A stretch of DNA of 64,000 nucleotides from Sinomonas terrae (GTDB lineage Bacteria > Actinomycetota > Actinomycetes > Actinomycetales > Micrococcaceae), in the NCBI RefSeq assembly GCF_022539255.1, contig NZ_JAKZBV010000001.1:2294001-2358000 (forward strand), in the 5' to 3' direction. A program made the position numbers and the translations under genes. The notes below the pieces were generated by a model. It was not told the DNA's origin. It saw only the letters and a program-made list of their open reading frames with translations, and did not search any database. This document shows positions 33,270-42,817 of the stretch, piece after piece. Position 1 is the first letter of the stretch; each line of letters begins with the position of its first letter.

Positions 33270-34469
33270 TCAGGGGAGGCGACGGCTTTCGAACAGTGCG
33301 GCGGTGCCGAGGCCCCCCGCCGAGCTGATCATTGCCAGGCACAATGAGCCCTCCGGCAGTGACTGTGCACGGGCGAGGAGCCGCACGACTGAGACAGCTC
33401 CCGAGGCCGCATAGGCGTGGCCGAGGGCGAGCGAACCGCCGTCGGTGTTCAGGACCTTGTCGATGTGGGCGTCGTCGAGGCCGAGCCGGTCCATGCACGC
33501 GAGCACCTGCCCTGCAAAGGCCTCGTTGAACTCGATGGCCGCGAGGTCGGTGGGCGCAATCCCGTGCCGTTCGAGCAGGGTTTCGGCCGCCACGGCTCCG
33601 CCGAGCCCCAACCTCCGGGGATCGACGCCGGCCGTCACGGCGTCGACGAACGCGAGCGCCCTTGAGCGCGGGCTAGCGAGCGCTGGGGCATCTCCAGTCC
33701 CGACCACGAGGACCGCCGCTGCCCCGTCGGCGTCGGTGCACGAGTTGCCGGCCGTCACGGTTCCCCCCCGAATGAAGGCAGCCGGGAAACGGCTCAAGAG
33801 CGACGCGTCGAGGCGTGTCCGCGGGCCATTGTCCGCGGTGACGGTCGTGCCGGCGGCAGGGATCGTCACCAGCTCGGCCTCGTAGCTTCCTGCCGAAGCC
33901 GCGGCCAACGCACGACGGTGGCTCCGCAGCGCGAACCAGTCCTGCCGACCCCGCGAGACGCCCGCTTCGCGCGCCACCGTCTCAGCCGCCACTCCCATCT
34001 CCGGGTCGCCGTCGCCGTCGTCCCCGCTCGGCGCGTGCTGGGCCCGCGAGAAGAGCTCGATCGCGCCGTCGGCCGCGCGGCGTCCCCGAACAGGAGCCGT
34101 GCTGATCGACTCAGCACCCCCGGCGAGGAACACCCCGCCTCCCTGGGCGAGCCGGCACGCGAGGACTACCGCGTCGAGACCCGAGCCGCACTGGCGGTCA
34201 ATGGTGAGCCCGGGAACGGACTCGGGCAGGCCTGCCTCGAGCGCTGCGAGCCGGGCGAGGTTTCCGCCTCCGCCTGCCGCATTGCCGACGACGACCTCCT
34301 CCACGGCCATTGCCGGAACCCCCGTGCGCTTGACGAGTTCCCGCAGGACCGGCGCGAGGAGGTGTTGGACTTCGACTCCCGCGAGCGAAGTGCGGGCCCG
34401 GGCGAGCGGAGTTCGCAGGCCCGCCACGATGAGCGGTGCCGTCCGCGGGTCAGGCAAGGCGCCGGGCAC
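33270..34469 (-). CDS. Thiolase family protein lacking the second catalytic cysteine
   Basis: A 399-residue thiolase-fold protein. The nucleophile is in IDRQCGSGLDAVVLA, and NEAFAGQVLAC and GGSLALGHAYAASG (catalytic His, but Ala replaces the usual Pro and Gly of GHPxGxSG) are present. The C-terminal motif reads AMISSAGGLGTAALFE, where thiolases have Cys-X-Gly-Gly-Gly; serine replaces the acid/base cysteine. GTG at 34469 behind AAGGGGAC overlaps the ligase stop by 20 bases, so the two are coupled. Acyl-CoA cleavage or condensation is the family role. The bioYMN neighbour suggests a link to biotin precursor (pimelate) metabolism, which is inference. Confidence 0.88.
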   Translation of the reverse strand: MPGALPDPRTAPLIVAGLRTPLARARTSLAGVEVQHLLAPVLRELVKRTGVPAMAVEEVVVGNAAGGGGNLARLAALEAGLPESVPGLTIDRQCGSGLDAVVLACRLAQGGGVFLAGGAESISTAPVRGRRAADGAIELFSRAQHAPSGDDGDGDPEMGVAAETVAREAGVSRGRQDWFALRSHRRALAAASAGSYEAELVTIPAAGTTVTADNGPRTRLDASLLSRFPAAFIRGGTVTAGNSCTDADGAAAVLVVGTGDAPALASPRSRALAFVDAVTAGVDPRRLGLGGAVAAETLLERHGIAPTDLAAIEFNEAFAGQVLACMDRLGLDDAHIDKVLNTDGGSLALGHAYAASGAVSVVRLLARAQSLPEGSLCLAMISSAGGLGTAALFESRRLP

Positions 34470-35850
34470 GGCTGTCCCCTTCGAGGATCCAACGCTGGAA
34501 CTCCGCACGGCTGAGCTTTCCGCGCTCCGTCACGGGCAGCTCATCGAGTTCGAGGTATTGGAGCGGCCTCTTGGCCGGTGCGAGCCGTCCCTCGAGGCCG
34601 GCTCGGAGCTGGAGCTGGCAGAGTCCGGCGTGGGCGGGCACGACGCCGGCCACTACGCGTTGCCCGCGCACGTCGTCGGGCACGCCGGCGACGACGACCT
34701 CCGCGACGCCCGGCAGCATAGCCAGCGCCGCCTCCACCTCGTGCGGGTACACGTTGTGGCCGCCGGTATTGATCATGTCCTGGGTGCGGCCGAGAACGTG
34801 AAGCTCGCCGTCCCGCAAGAAGCCCTGGTCACGAACAGTGCACCAGTCACCCAGTCCGGTGAAGGCGCGCCCGTCGTCGCCCCACACGTACCCGTCGCTC
34901 ACCATGGCGCTGCGAACTGCGATATTGCCGGTCTGCTCGGACGGAAGGGGCGTCCCCTCGTCATCGAGGATCCCGAGTTCGACGCCGGGGAACGCACGCC
35001 CGACGCCGGTTCCCACCTCGGCGGGGGCCGCGCTGGTGCGATGAGCAGTAGCAGCCACGAAGCTCAGTTCGGAGGCACCGTAGTACTCCCAGACGACCGC
35101 GTGCGGCGCCCATCGCCGAGTGGCCTCCAACGTGCGCCGGTCGAGCTTCTGGCCCGAGCAGACCATGGCCGTGACGCCGCTTGCGTCGACGTCCCCGACG
35201 AGGCCGCGCTCGGCGATCACGCGAAGCATGGTCGGGACGAGGACCAACCTCGTGATCCCGCGGGCCAGGATTTCGCGGTGGGAGTCTGCAACGTCGAAGT
35301 GCGGGAGGGTGTGGAAGGTCGCGCCCGAGTAGAGGCACTCCGAGAGCGTGTAGAGGTTGAGGCTGGCCGAGAGCGGGCCCGGGGCCAGAACGCGGTCCTC
35401 GGGGGTGAGCTCGAACAGACGAGTAGATGCTTCGAAGGACTGCCGCCATGAGGTCCTCGTCCGGGAGAAGGCCTTGGGCACTGACGTCGTACCGGAAGTC
35501 AGTCCCACGAGGAAGCTCGCGCCGTCGTCGCCGTCCTCGAGCGACGCCGGCTCGAACGGCCGCCCGTGCCAACGGAGATGGAGCAGATCGCCGACTCGTT
35601 CCGTGAGGGCTGCGGGCCAGGCCGGGTCGAGCACTGCGCACTCTCGATCCGCGGCGACCCCCGCCGCCCACCGGACTGCGAAGCCCACGCCGTTCGGTTC
35701 CTGGAGCACACGCACGTCCTCGCCCGAGCCGGCGAGACGGCGCGCTTGGTCCGCAAGTTCAGCCCACGAAAGGTGCTCGCGCCCGCAGACGACGGCGGGC
35801 TCGTCCGGCTTCTCGGCCGCCCACGCGGCGAGACGGTCGAGGAAGGGCAT
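34450..35850 (-). CDS. AMP-binding acyl-CoA ligase (MenE/FadD-like)
   Basis: A 466-residue ANL-superfamily enzyme that activates a carboxylic acid to acyl-CoA via an acyl-adenylate. Motifs: the P-loop LTSGTTSVPKAF, YYGASELSF, the adenylate-binding GDWCTVRDQGFLRDGELHVLGRTQDMINTGGHNVYPHEVE (Asp and Arg of A7/A8), and a C-terminal lysine in PVTERGKLSR. The acid substrate is not identifiable. Paired with the thiolase. It lies about 180 bases downstream of sufT, behind a strong hairpin. Confidence 0.9.
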   Translation of the reverse strand: MPFLDRLAAWAAEKPDEPAVVCGREHLSWAELADQARRLAGSGEDVRVLQEPNGVGFAVRWAAGVAADRECAVLDPAWPAALTERVGDLLHLRWHGRPFEPASLEDGDDGASFLVGLTSGTTSVPKAFSRTRTSWRQSFEASTRLFELTPEDRVLAPGPLSASLNLYTLSECLYSGATFHTLPHFDVADSHREILARGITRLVLVPTMLRVIAERGLVGDVDASGVTAMVCSGQKLDRRTLEATRRWAPHAVVWEYYGASELSFVAATAHRTSAAPAEVGTGVGRAFPGVELGILDDEGTPLPSEQTGNIAVRSAMVSDGYVWGDDGRAFTGLGDWCTVRDQGFLRDGELHVLGRTQDMINTGGHNVYPHEVEAALAMLPGVAEVVVAGVPDDVRGQRVVAGVVPAHAGLCQLQLRAGLEGRLAPAKRPLQYLELDELPVTERGKLSRAEFQRWILEGDSRARRLA

Positions 35851-35949
35851 CTCACAATTCTATGCGGCGCAACGGGAGTGCGGCTGCTCGATGACGGCGC
35901 TTGACGGCTGGCATGCCCTCCCCGGCACCTCCGGCGAGCCGAGGACGAC

Positions 35950-35993
35950 GACGGCCGCCGGCCCCTCTCCTGGAAGAGGGACCGCCGGCCGTC
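35950..35993. terminator. Hairpin after the suf operon
   Basis: GACGGCCGCCGGCCCCTCT pairs with AGAGGGACCGCCGGCCGTC with two mismatches and a short loop. There is no clear U tract. It separates sufT from the acyl-CoA ligase on the minus strand. Confidence 0.55.
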
Positions 35994-36029
35994 GGGCAAC
36001 CTAGGGGCGGGTTCGCCTGTGGGCAGGGG

Positions 36030-36374
36030 TCAGATGTTGAAGCCGAGCGCCCTCATCTGATCGCGCCCGTCCTCGGTGATGCGTTCGGGACCCCACGGGG
36101 GCATCCACACCCAGTTCAGGCGCCACTCGTCGACGACGCCGTCGAGGACCTGGCCCACCTGCTCCTCGAGCATGTCGGTGAGCGGGCAGGCTGCGGTGGT
36201 CAGGGTCATGCTGATGAGCAACGTCCCGTCCTCACCGTATTCGAGCCCGTAGACCAGTCCCAGATCCACGACGTTGACGCCCAGTTCGGGGTCGATCACG
36301 TCCTTGAGCCGCTCCTCGACATCTTCGAGGGCGGTCGGAGCTGGCTGGATTCCAGCAGCTTGGGGATCAGACAT
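36030..36374 (-). CDS. sufT: Fe-S assembly factor SufT (DUF59)
   Basis: A 114-residue MIP18/PaaD-like protein: DVEERLKDVIDPELGVNVVDLGLVYGL and the conserved Cys in LTTAACPLTDMLEEQV. SufT helps mature [4Fe-4S] proteins. AAAAAGGAGAGCC precedes the ATG. Last gene of sufR-B-D-C-T, 33 bases after sufC. Confidence 0.92.
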   Translation of the reverse strand: MSDPQAAGIQPAPTALEDVEERLKDVIDPELGVNVVDLGLVYGLEYGEDGTLLISMTLTTAACPLTDMLEEQVGQVLDGVVDEWRLNWVWMPPWGPERITEDGRDQMRALGFNI

Positions 36375-36407
36375 GGCTCTCCTTTTTCGGACTAGGAGTT
36401 TGTGGAC

Positions 36408-37181
<774 letters not shown>

Positions 37182-37258
37182 GTAGTTTCTCCTTGCGCCC
37201 GGCGCCGCCGGGCTGTGCTCAAACGGTCCCCGGCTCTCGCCGGGACCAATCCTGTTGG

Positions 37259-38551
37259 TCAGTTGTCTCCGGCTTCGAGCTCACGCTCGACGGCCTCGGT
37301 GAGGTGCTCCTCGATGGAGGCCACGCCGATCTTCTGGATGATCTCGTGCAGGAAGCCGCGCACGACGAGGCGCCGCGCGACATCCTCCGGGATGCCCCGG
37401 GCCATGAGGTAGAAGAGGTGCTCGTCGTCGAAGCGACCGGTCGCACTCGCGTGCCCGGCGCCCTTGATGAGGCCCGTCTCGATTTCGAGGTTGGGCACCG
37501 AATCCGCGCGGCCGCCGTCCGTGAGCACGAGGTTCTGGTTCTTCTCGTAGCTGTCCGTGCCCTCGGCCTGCTTCTGGATCAGCACATCGCCGACCCACAC
37601 CGTGTGCGCGTCCTTGCCCTGGAGGGCCCCCTTGTAGAGGACGTTGGAGACACAGTTGGGCTGGGCATGGTCCACGAAGGTGCGGTGCTCGAGGTGCTGG
37701 CCCGCATCGGCGAAGTACAGGCCAAAGAGCTCGGCTTCACCGCCCGGCTGGGCGAAGCGCACGGTAGGCGTGATGCGCACGAGCGAGCCGCCGAGCGAGA
37801 CAGCGACGTGCTTGATCTTCGCGTCCTGGCCCACCTTGACCTGCTGAGACGAGGCGTGCACCGAGTCGTCGTGCCATTCCTGGAGCGAGACGAGGGTGAG
37901 CTCGGCGCGGTCGCCGACGACGACCTCGACGTTCTCCGCGACGACCGCCTGGCCGTTGTGGTTGAGGACGACGACGGCGCGCGCGCCCTCCTCGGCGACG
38001 ATCACCACATGCTGGGCTGCTGCCGCAAGCCCAGCGCCGGTCAGCGTCACCAGGACGCGGTCCTCGAGCTGAGCGCCGGCGGGGATGGTGACGACTGTCG
38101 CCTCAGCGAAGTGCTCCCAGGCGTTCGCCGACACGCGGTCCTCGGGAACGCCGGCCGAGCCGATGCGCGCGTCCTCGCGGCCGACGGTCTCGACGCGCAC
38201 GGGTTCCGGCGCCTCGACAGCGACAGCCGGCGCCGCGCCGTCGAGCGCGTTCTTGTGCAGCCCGCCAAGGCGACGCAGCGGGGTGAACCGCCATTCCTCT
38301 TCCGTCCCCTTGAGTTCGGGGAAGTCGGCCAGTCGATAGGAAGTGAGGCGCCCTGCACGCGAGCTGTCCGGAATGCCGTAGCCGCCCCCGTGCGAGTGGC
38401 TCTTGGCTGCGTCCCCACCCAGCGGCCCGGTGGCCACGGGTGCCGGCGAGAGGCTTTCGCCCTCTTCGGTGAACCCGGCGATCGAAGGCGCTCCGATACG
38501 CGCCTTCTCCTGCGCTGCGTCCTGCAGAGCTTTCTCAGTAACTTCAGTCAT
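37259..38551 (-). CDS. sufD: Fe-S cluster assembly protein SufD
   Basis: A 430-residue beta-helical scaffold protein pairing with SufB. The conserved C-terminal core is FVDHAQPNCVSNVLYKGALQGKDAHTVWVGDVLIQKQAEGTDSYEKNQNLVLTDGGRADSVPNLEIETG...GHASATGRFDDEHLFYLMARGIPEDVARRLVVRGF. Start ATG overlaps the sufB stop by one base (TAATG). Confidence 0.95.
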   Translation of the reverse strand: MTEVTEKALQDAAQEKARIGAPSIAGFTEEGESLSPAPVATGPLGGDAAKSHSHGGGYGIPDSSRAGRLTSYRLADFPELKGTEEEWRFTPLRRLGGLHKNALDGAAPAVAVEAPEPVRVETVGREDARIGSAGVPEDRVSANAWEHFAEATVVTIPAGAQLEDRVLVTLTGAGLAAAAQHVVIVAEEGARAVVVLNHNGQAVVAENVEVVVGDRAELTLVSLQEWHDDSVHASSQQVKVGQDAKIKHVAVSLGGSLVRITPTVRFAQPGGEAELFGLYFADAGQHLEHRTFVDHAQPNCVSNVLYKGALQGKDAHTVWVGDVLIQKQAEGTDSYEKNQNLVLTDGGRADSVPNLEIETGLIKGAGHASATGRFDDEHLFYLMARGIPEDVARRLVVRGFLHEIIQKIGVASIEEHLTEAVERELEAGDN

Positions 38552-40020
38552 TAACCGACGGACCCTTCCATCTGCAGTTCAATGAGGCGGTTCAGCTCGA
38601 GGGCGTACTCCATGGGAAGTTCGCGGGCGATCGGCTCGATGAAGCCGCGCACGATCATCGCCATGGCCTCGTCCTCCGGGAGGCCGCGGGACATGAGGTA
38701 GAACAGCTGCTCCTCGCTCACGCGCGACACCGTAGCCTCGTGTCCGAGCACGACGTCATCTTCACGAATGTCGATGTACGGGTACGTGTCGGAGCGGGAG
38801 ATCGTGTCCACGAGGAGGGCATCGCAGCGAACCGTGTTCGCCGAGTGCTTCGCGCCTTCGCGCACCTGGACGAGGCCGCGATAGGCAGCGCGCCCGCCGC
38901 CGCGCGCAACCGACTTTGAGACGATCGAGGACTTCGTGTTCGGCGCGATGTGGACCATCTTGGAACCCGTGTCCTGATGCTGGCCCTCGCCCGCGAACGC
39001 GATCGACAGGGTCTCGCCCTTGGCGTGCTCGCCCACGAGGTACACGGCCGGGTACTTCATGGTGACCTTCGAACCGATGTTGCCGTCGATCCACTCCATC
39101 GTGCCGCCCTCATGGCAGATCGCACGCTTGGTCACGAGGTTGTACACGTTGTTCGACCAGTTCTGGATCGTCGTGTAGCGCACGCGGGCGCCCTTCTTCA
39201 CGACGATCTCGACGACCGCAGAGTGCAGCGAATCCGAAGTGTAGATCGGGGCCGTGCAGCCCTCGATGTAGTGGACGTAGGAATCCTCGTCCGCGATGAT
39301 GAGCGTCCGCTCGAACTGGCCCATGTTCTCAGTGTTGATGCGGAAGTAGGCCTGAAGCGGGATCTCGACGTGGACGCCCTTCGGGACGTAGACGAACGAA
39401 CCGCCGGACCACACAGCGGTGTTGAGGGACGCGAACTTATTGTCGCCGACTGGGATGATCGTGCCGAAGTACTCCTTGAAGAACTCCGGGTGCTCCTTGA
39501 GCGCGGTATCCGTGTCGAGGAAGATCACGCCCTGCTTCTCGAGGTCCTCGCGGATCTGGTGGTAGACGACCTCGGACTCGTACTGGGCAGCGACGCCCGC
39601 GACGAGGCGGCTGCGCTCGGCTTCCGGGATGCCGAGCTTCTCGTACGTGTTTCGGATGTCCTCGGGCAGATCTTCCCAGGACCCCGCCTGCTTCTCCGTC
39701 GAGCGCACGAAGTACTTGATGTTGTCGAAGTCGATGCCGGAGAGATCAGCTCCCCACAGCGGCATGGGCTTGCGGTCGAAGTACTTGAGGCCCTTGAGCC
39801 GCAGGTCGAGCATCCACTCGGGCTCGCCCTTCTTGCTGGAAATGTCGCGCACCACGTCCTCGTTGAGTCCGCGGCGGGCGTTCGCCCCTGCGACGTCCGC
39901 GTCGGCCCAGCCGTACTCGTACGTGCCGATCCCGTGGAGCTCAGGGTTCTTCTCCAGAATCTCCGAGATCACAGTGGGCTCGACGTCCACGTTGTGCTTC
40001 TCGGCCAATTGATCCGTCAT
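38551..40020 (-). CDS. sufB: Fe-S cluster assembly protein SufB
   Basis: A 489-residue scaffold on which [4Fe-4S] clusters form. Family core: SFVYVPKGVHVEIPLQAYFRINTENMGQFERTLIIADEDSYVHYIEGCTAP, TIQNWSNNVYNLVTKRA, MVHIAPNTKSSIVSKSVARGGGRAAYRG and CDALLVDTISRSDTYPYIDI. ATG at 40020 (MTDQLAEKHNV) has GAGAGG seven bases upstream. A GTG one codon earlier is an alternative. Coupled to the sufR stop. Confidence 0.96.
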   Translation of the reverse strand: MTDQLAEKHNVDVEPTVISEILEKNPELHGIGTYEYGWADADVAGANARRGLNEDVVRDISSKKGEPEWMLDLRLKGLKYFDRKPMPLWGADLSGIDFDNIKYFVRSTEKQAGSWEDLPEDIRNTYEKLGIPEAERSRLVAGVAAQYESEVVYHQIREDLEKQGVIFLDTDTALKEHPEFFKEYFGTIIPVGDNKFASLNTAVWSGGSFVYVPKGVHVEIPLQAYFRINTENMGQFERTLIIADEDSYVHYIEGCTAPIYTSDSLHSAVVEIVVKKGARVRYTTIQNWSNNVYNLVTKRAICHEGGTMEWIDGNIGSKVTMKYPAVYLVGEHAKGETLSIAFAGEGQHQDTGSKMVHIAPNTKSSIVSKSVARGGGRAAYRGLVQVREGAKHSANTVRCDALLVDTISRSDTYPYIDIREDDVVLGHEATVSRVSEEQLFYLMSRGLPEDEAMAMIVRGFIEPIARELPMEYALELNRLIELQMEGSVG

Positions 40021-40814
40021 CACGGCCTCTCGTTGGTAGGGACAGGGATTACGTCAGAGTGGGGGCTCGAGGCGCCAGAGTCTGTCAGTCTGGCCCCCCG
40101 TCCCGTGGGAATGTGCGTCGTGCAGACGTGGCCGCCGGAGGCAAGGGTCGAGAGACGGCGCACGTCGACTCCGAGCAGGCGTGAGAACACGGCGGTCTCC
40201 GTGTCGCAGAAGACGGGGAACTCGGCGGCAAGCTCCTGCACTGGGCAGTGACCTTGGCAGAGCTGGACACTCGCGAGATGGTCTGGGATTCGTCTTCCTG
40301 CACGGCTCGCGACTTCCGCCGCAGAAGCCACGAACCCGTCGTCCGTGAGGGCTTCGGCGAGAGCGCGCGAACGCGCGGCCACATCGTCGCCGGCCGCGTC
40401 GACGAGCGGCTGGTACCGCTGCTCCATTGCGGCGAAGCGCTCCTCGGCGAAATCCTCGACGGCGCCCGGGCCGGCAACGTCGGAAAGCCGGTGGAGTGCC
40501 GTGCGAGCGATGTCGAGGTAGTCATCACCGATGGACGACTGCCCACGCGAGGTCAGGACGTAACGGCGAGCGGGTCGGCCGGCGCCGGTGCCCGAGGTAG
40601 CGACGCGCTTGACCTCGACGACCCCTGACTTCGTGAGGGCGTCAAGGTGGCGGCGGACCGCTGCCGGGGTGACATTGAGCAGTTCGCCCAACTCGGCGGC
40701 GCTCACGGGACCATGCTCGAGCACCGCGCTGAGGACACGGTCACGCGTGCGGTCCTCGGCGTCGCGGGGCACACCTCGGCCGCGCGTCTGAGCGGGCACA
40801 GGTGTCATCGTCAT
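40020..40814 (-). CDS. sufR: Fe-S-sensing repressor SufR
   Basis: A winged-helix regulator of about 264 residues. The DNA-binding part is RDRVLSAVLEHGPVSAAELGELLNVTPAAVRRHLDALTKSGVVEVKR. The cluster-binding part has LCQGHCPVQELAAEFPVFCDTE and a later GGHVCTTH, giving the four-cysteine arrangement of actinobacterial SufR. It is the first gene of the suf operon, so it is probably autoregulated. The ATG at 40814 (MTMTPVPAQ) or 40808 is preferred; an upstream ATG at 40964 adds a tail that looks like untranslated leader. Confidence 0.92.
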   Translation of the reverse strand: MTMTPVPAQTRGRGVPRDAEDRTRDRVLSAVLEHGPVSAAELGELLNVTPAAVRRHLDALTKSGVVEVKRVATSGTGAGRPARRYVLTSRGQSSIGDDYLDIARTALHRLSDVAGPGAVEDFAEERFAAMEQRYQPLVDAAGDDVAARSRALAEALTDDGFVASAAEVASRAGRRIPDHLASVQLCQGHCPVQELAAEFPVFCDTETAVFSRLLGVDVRRLSTLASGGHVCTTHIPTGRGARLTDSGASSPHSDVIPVPTNERP

Positions 40815-41004
40815 GGAATACACAACACAATCTTCACCTAATCTCTTCCCCACCTCCAGTAAGGAGGGACTTAGTTGGACGATAGGTGCGTCACATCCAC
40901 CATTCCTTGCGCTCGCCACAGCCCATGTGAAGCACTTTCGGCGCACCTCGCGGCGGCCTTGCACCCGCCCTGCGCTGGCAGTCGGGCGCCGTTACTACGT
41001 TGCG

Positions 41005-41017
41005 TAGAATGGAATGG
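41005..41017 (+). promoter_or_regulatory. -10 element of the ABC exporter operon, leaderless start
   Basis: TAGAAT at 41005-41010 lies six bases before the GTG at 41017, the same arrangement as serB. No Shine-Dalgarno sequence fits. Confidence 0.45.
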
Positions 41018-42036
41018 TGCTCAGAACCGGTTCCCCCTGCCTCGAGATCGAGGGGCTGATCCACGACGTCGGGCCCATCGCTGCCGAAGGCGGCCGTATG
41101 AAGCGGGTGCTTGCCGGCGTCGACCTCACAGCCTACGCAGGCCAGGTCACCGTCCTCCTCGGCGTCAACGGCGCGGGCAAGACGACGACCCTCGAGTGCG
41201 CTCAGGGCCTCCGGCGCCGCACCGGTGGATTCATCAGACTCCTCGGCGAGGACCCGCAGACCGCGGGGGCTGATCTCCGGGCGCGAGTCGGCGTCATGCT
41301 TCAGGACGGCGGGCTCCCCCCCTCCGCGCGGCCCATCGCGCTTCTCAAGCACGTGGCGGGCATGTACCGCAACCCGCTCCCGGTGGACGAACTCGCCGAG
41401 CGCCTCGGACTCGATCAGTTCTCCGGCACGAACATCCGCAGGCTCTCCGGGGGGCAGAAGCAGCGCGTCGCCCTCGCCGCTGCCCTCGTGGGGCGCCCTG
41501 AAGTCGTCTTCCTCGACGAACCGAGCGCGGGCCTCGACCCGCAGTCTCGCCAGGTCGTCTTCGACCTCATCCATGAGCTGCGGGCCCAAGGGCTGGGCAT
41601 CATCCTGACGACCCACCTCCTCGACGACGCCGAGCGGCTGGCAGATTGGGTCGCGATCCTGGACAGAGGTCACATCGTCGCAGAGGGCACGGTCGCAGAG
41701 CTCCTCGGAGGTGCGACCCAGGCCGCCCGCCGCATGACAGTCCGAGCGCCTTCAGGTCTCGACCTGGCCGCGGCCTTCGCCGGGGCACGCCCCGCCATCG
41801 AGGTCCGCGAATCCCCCGCCGGCCACTACACGATCGAGGGCGAGCTGACCACGGCTCACCTCGCCGCCTTGGCCCAGTGGCTCGACGCGCGGGGCATCAT
41901 GCCCAGTTCTCTCGAGCTCGGAAGCCGGAGCCTCGAAGACGTGTTCCTCGGCATCGCCGAGGCATCGGCCGCGCAGGATTCCCTTCCGACCAACAGAGCG
42001 CACGAGGCCGAAGGCCGGAAAGTCGAGACAGCATGA
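41017..42036 (+). CDS. ABC transporter ATP-binding protein (ABC-2 exporter type)
   Basis: A 339-residue ATPase: GVNGAGKTTTLECAQGLRRRTGG, LSGGQKQRVALAAALVGRPEVVFLDEPSAGLDPQSR, LTTHLLDDAERL. A C-terminal extension of about 110 residues follows, as in DrrA/NatA-type exporters. Its stop overlaps the permease ATG. Start by the leaderless rule at GTG 41017; ATG 41014 is an alternative. Conserved upstream of ctaA in related actinobacteria; the transported substrate is unknown. Confidence 0.9.
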   Translation: MLRTGSPCLEIEGLIHDVGPIAAEGGRMKRVLAGVDLTAYAGQVTVLLGVNGAGKTTTLECAQGLRRRTGGFIRLLGEDPQTAGADLRARVGVMLQDGGLPPSARPIALLKHVAGMYRNPLPVDELAERLGLDQFSGTNIRRLSGGQKQRVALAAALVGRPEVVFLDEPSAGLDPQSRQVVFDLIHELRAQGLGIILTTHLLDDAERLADWVAILDRGHIVAEGTVAELLGGATQAARRMTVRAPSGLDLAAAFAGARPAIEVRESPAGHYTIEGELTTAHLAALAQWLDARGIMPSSLELGSRSLEDVFLGIAEASAAQDSLPTNRAHEAEGRKVETA

Positions 42037-42776
42037 GCACCGCCACCTCCCTCTCGGGACGCGTTTGGCAGCAGGGCCGCTACGAGACGCTCACGATGCT
42101 GCGCAACGGCGAGCAGCTCGTACTCTTGGTCGTCCTGCCCCTCATGGCCCTCATCGGGCTCACTGTCACACCGTTCCTCGACGGCCTCGGCCCGAACCGT
42201 GTCGACGTGGCCGCCCCGGGGGTGCTTGCTCTCTGCACGCTGTCGACCGGCTTCACGGGCCAGGGAATCGCCACGGGCTTCGACCGCCGCTATGGCGTGC
42301 TTCGCTTCCTCTCGACGACACCGCTCGGCCGGGCCGGACTCATCGCGGGCAAGACGGTGGCCGTTCTCGTCGTCCTGGCCATCCAGGTCGTCGTGATCGG
42401 GGGCATCGCATGGCTCCTCGGGTGGCGCCCGTCGTTCCCCGGAGCCATCCTCGGACTCGTGTTGCTCGCCGTCGGCGCCGCCGTGTTCACCGCGCTCGGG
42501 CTGCTCGTCGCAGGAACCGCACGCCCTGAGGCCACGCTCGCCGTGACGAACCTCGTCTGGATACTGTTCGGCGTGTTCGGGGGAATCGTGATGCCGAGCA
42601 GCAAGCTCCCGTCCCAGATTTCCGGCATCGTCGGCTTCCTGCCGTCAGGCGCCCTTGGCGACGCCTCCCGAGCGGCGTTCCTGCACGGCACGCTCGACCT
42701 TCAAGCGGCAGTCGTCCTGATCGTGTGGGGCGCCGCGGCTGGCCTCGCCGCAGTCCGCTGGTTCAAGTGGAACTGA
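42033..42776 (+). CDS. ABC-2 type transporter permease
   Basis: A 247-residue membrane protein with six hydrophobic segments, including LVLLVVLPLMALIGLTVTPF, LIAGKTVAVLVVLAIQVVVIGGIAWLLG, AILGLVLLAVGAAVFTALGLLVAGT and a C-terminal AAVVLIVWGAAAGLAAVRWFKW. It pairs with the ATPase just upstream (ATGA overlap). The function of the pair is unknown; its position before ctaA suggests a role around heme or respiratory biogenesis, which is inference. Confidence 0.9.
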   Translation: MSTATSLSGRVWQQGRYETLTMLRNGEQLVLLVVLPLMALIGLTVTPFLDGLGPNRVDVAAPGVLALCTLSTGFTGQGIATGFDRRYGVLRFLSTTPLGRAGLIAGKTVAVLVVLAIQVVVIGGIAWLLGWRPSFPGAILGLVLLAVGAAVFTALGLLVAGTARPEATLAVTNLVWILFGVFGGIVMPSSKLPSQISGIVGFLPSGALGDASRAAFLHGTLDLQAAVVLIVWGAAAGLAAVRWFKWN

Positions 42777-42817
42777 CCACCACCTCTCATCCCACCCCCG
42801 ATCCCGGAGAAGATCAC

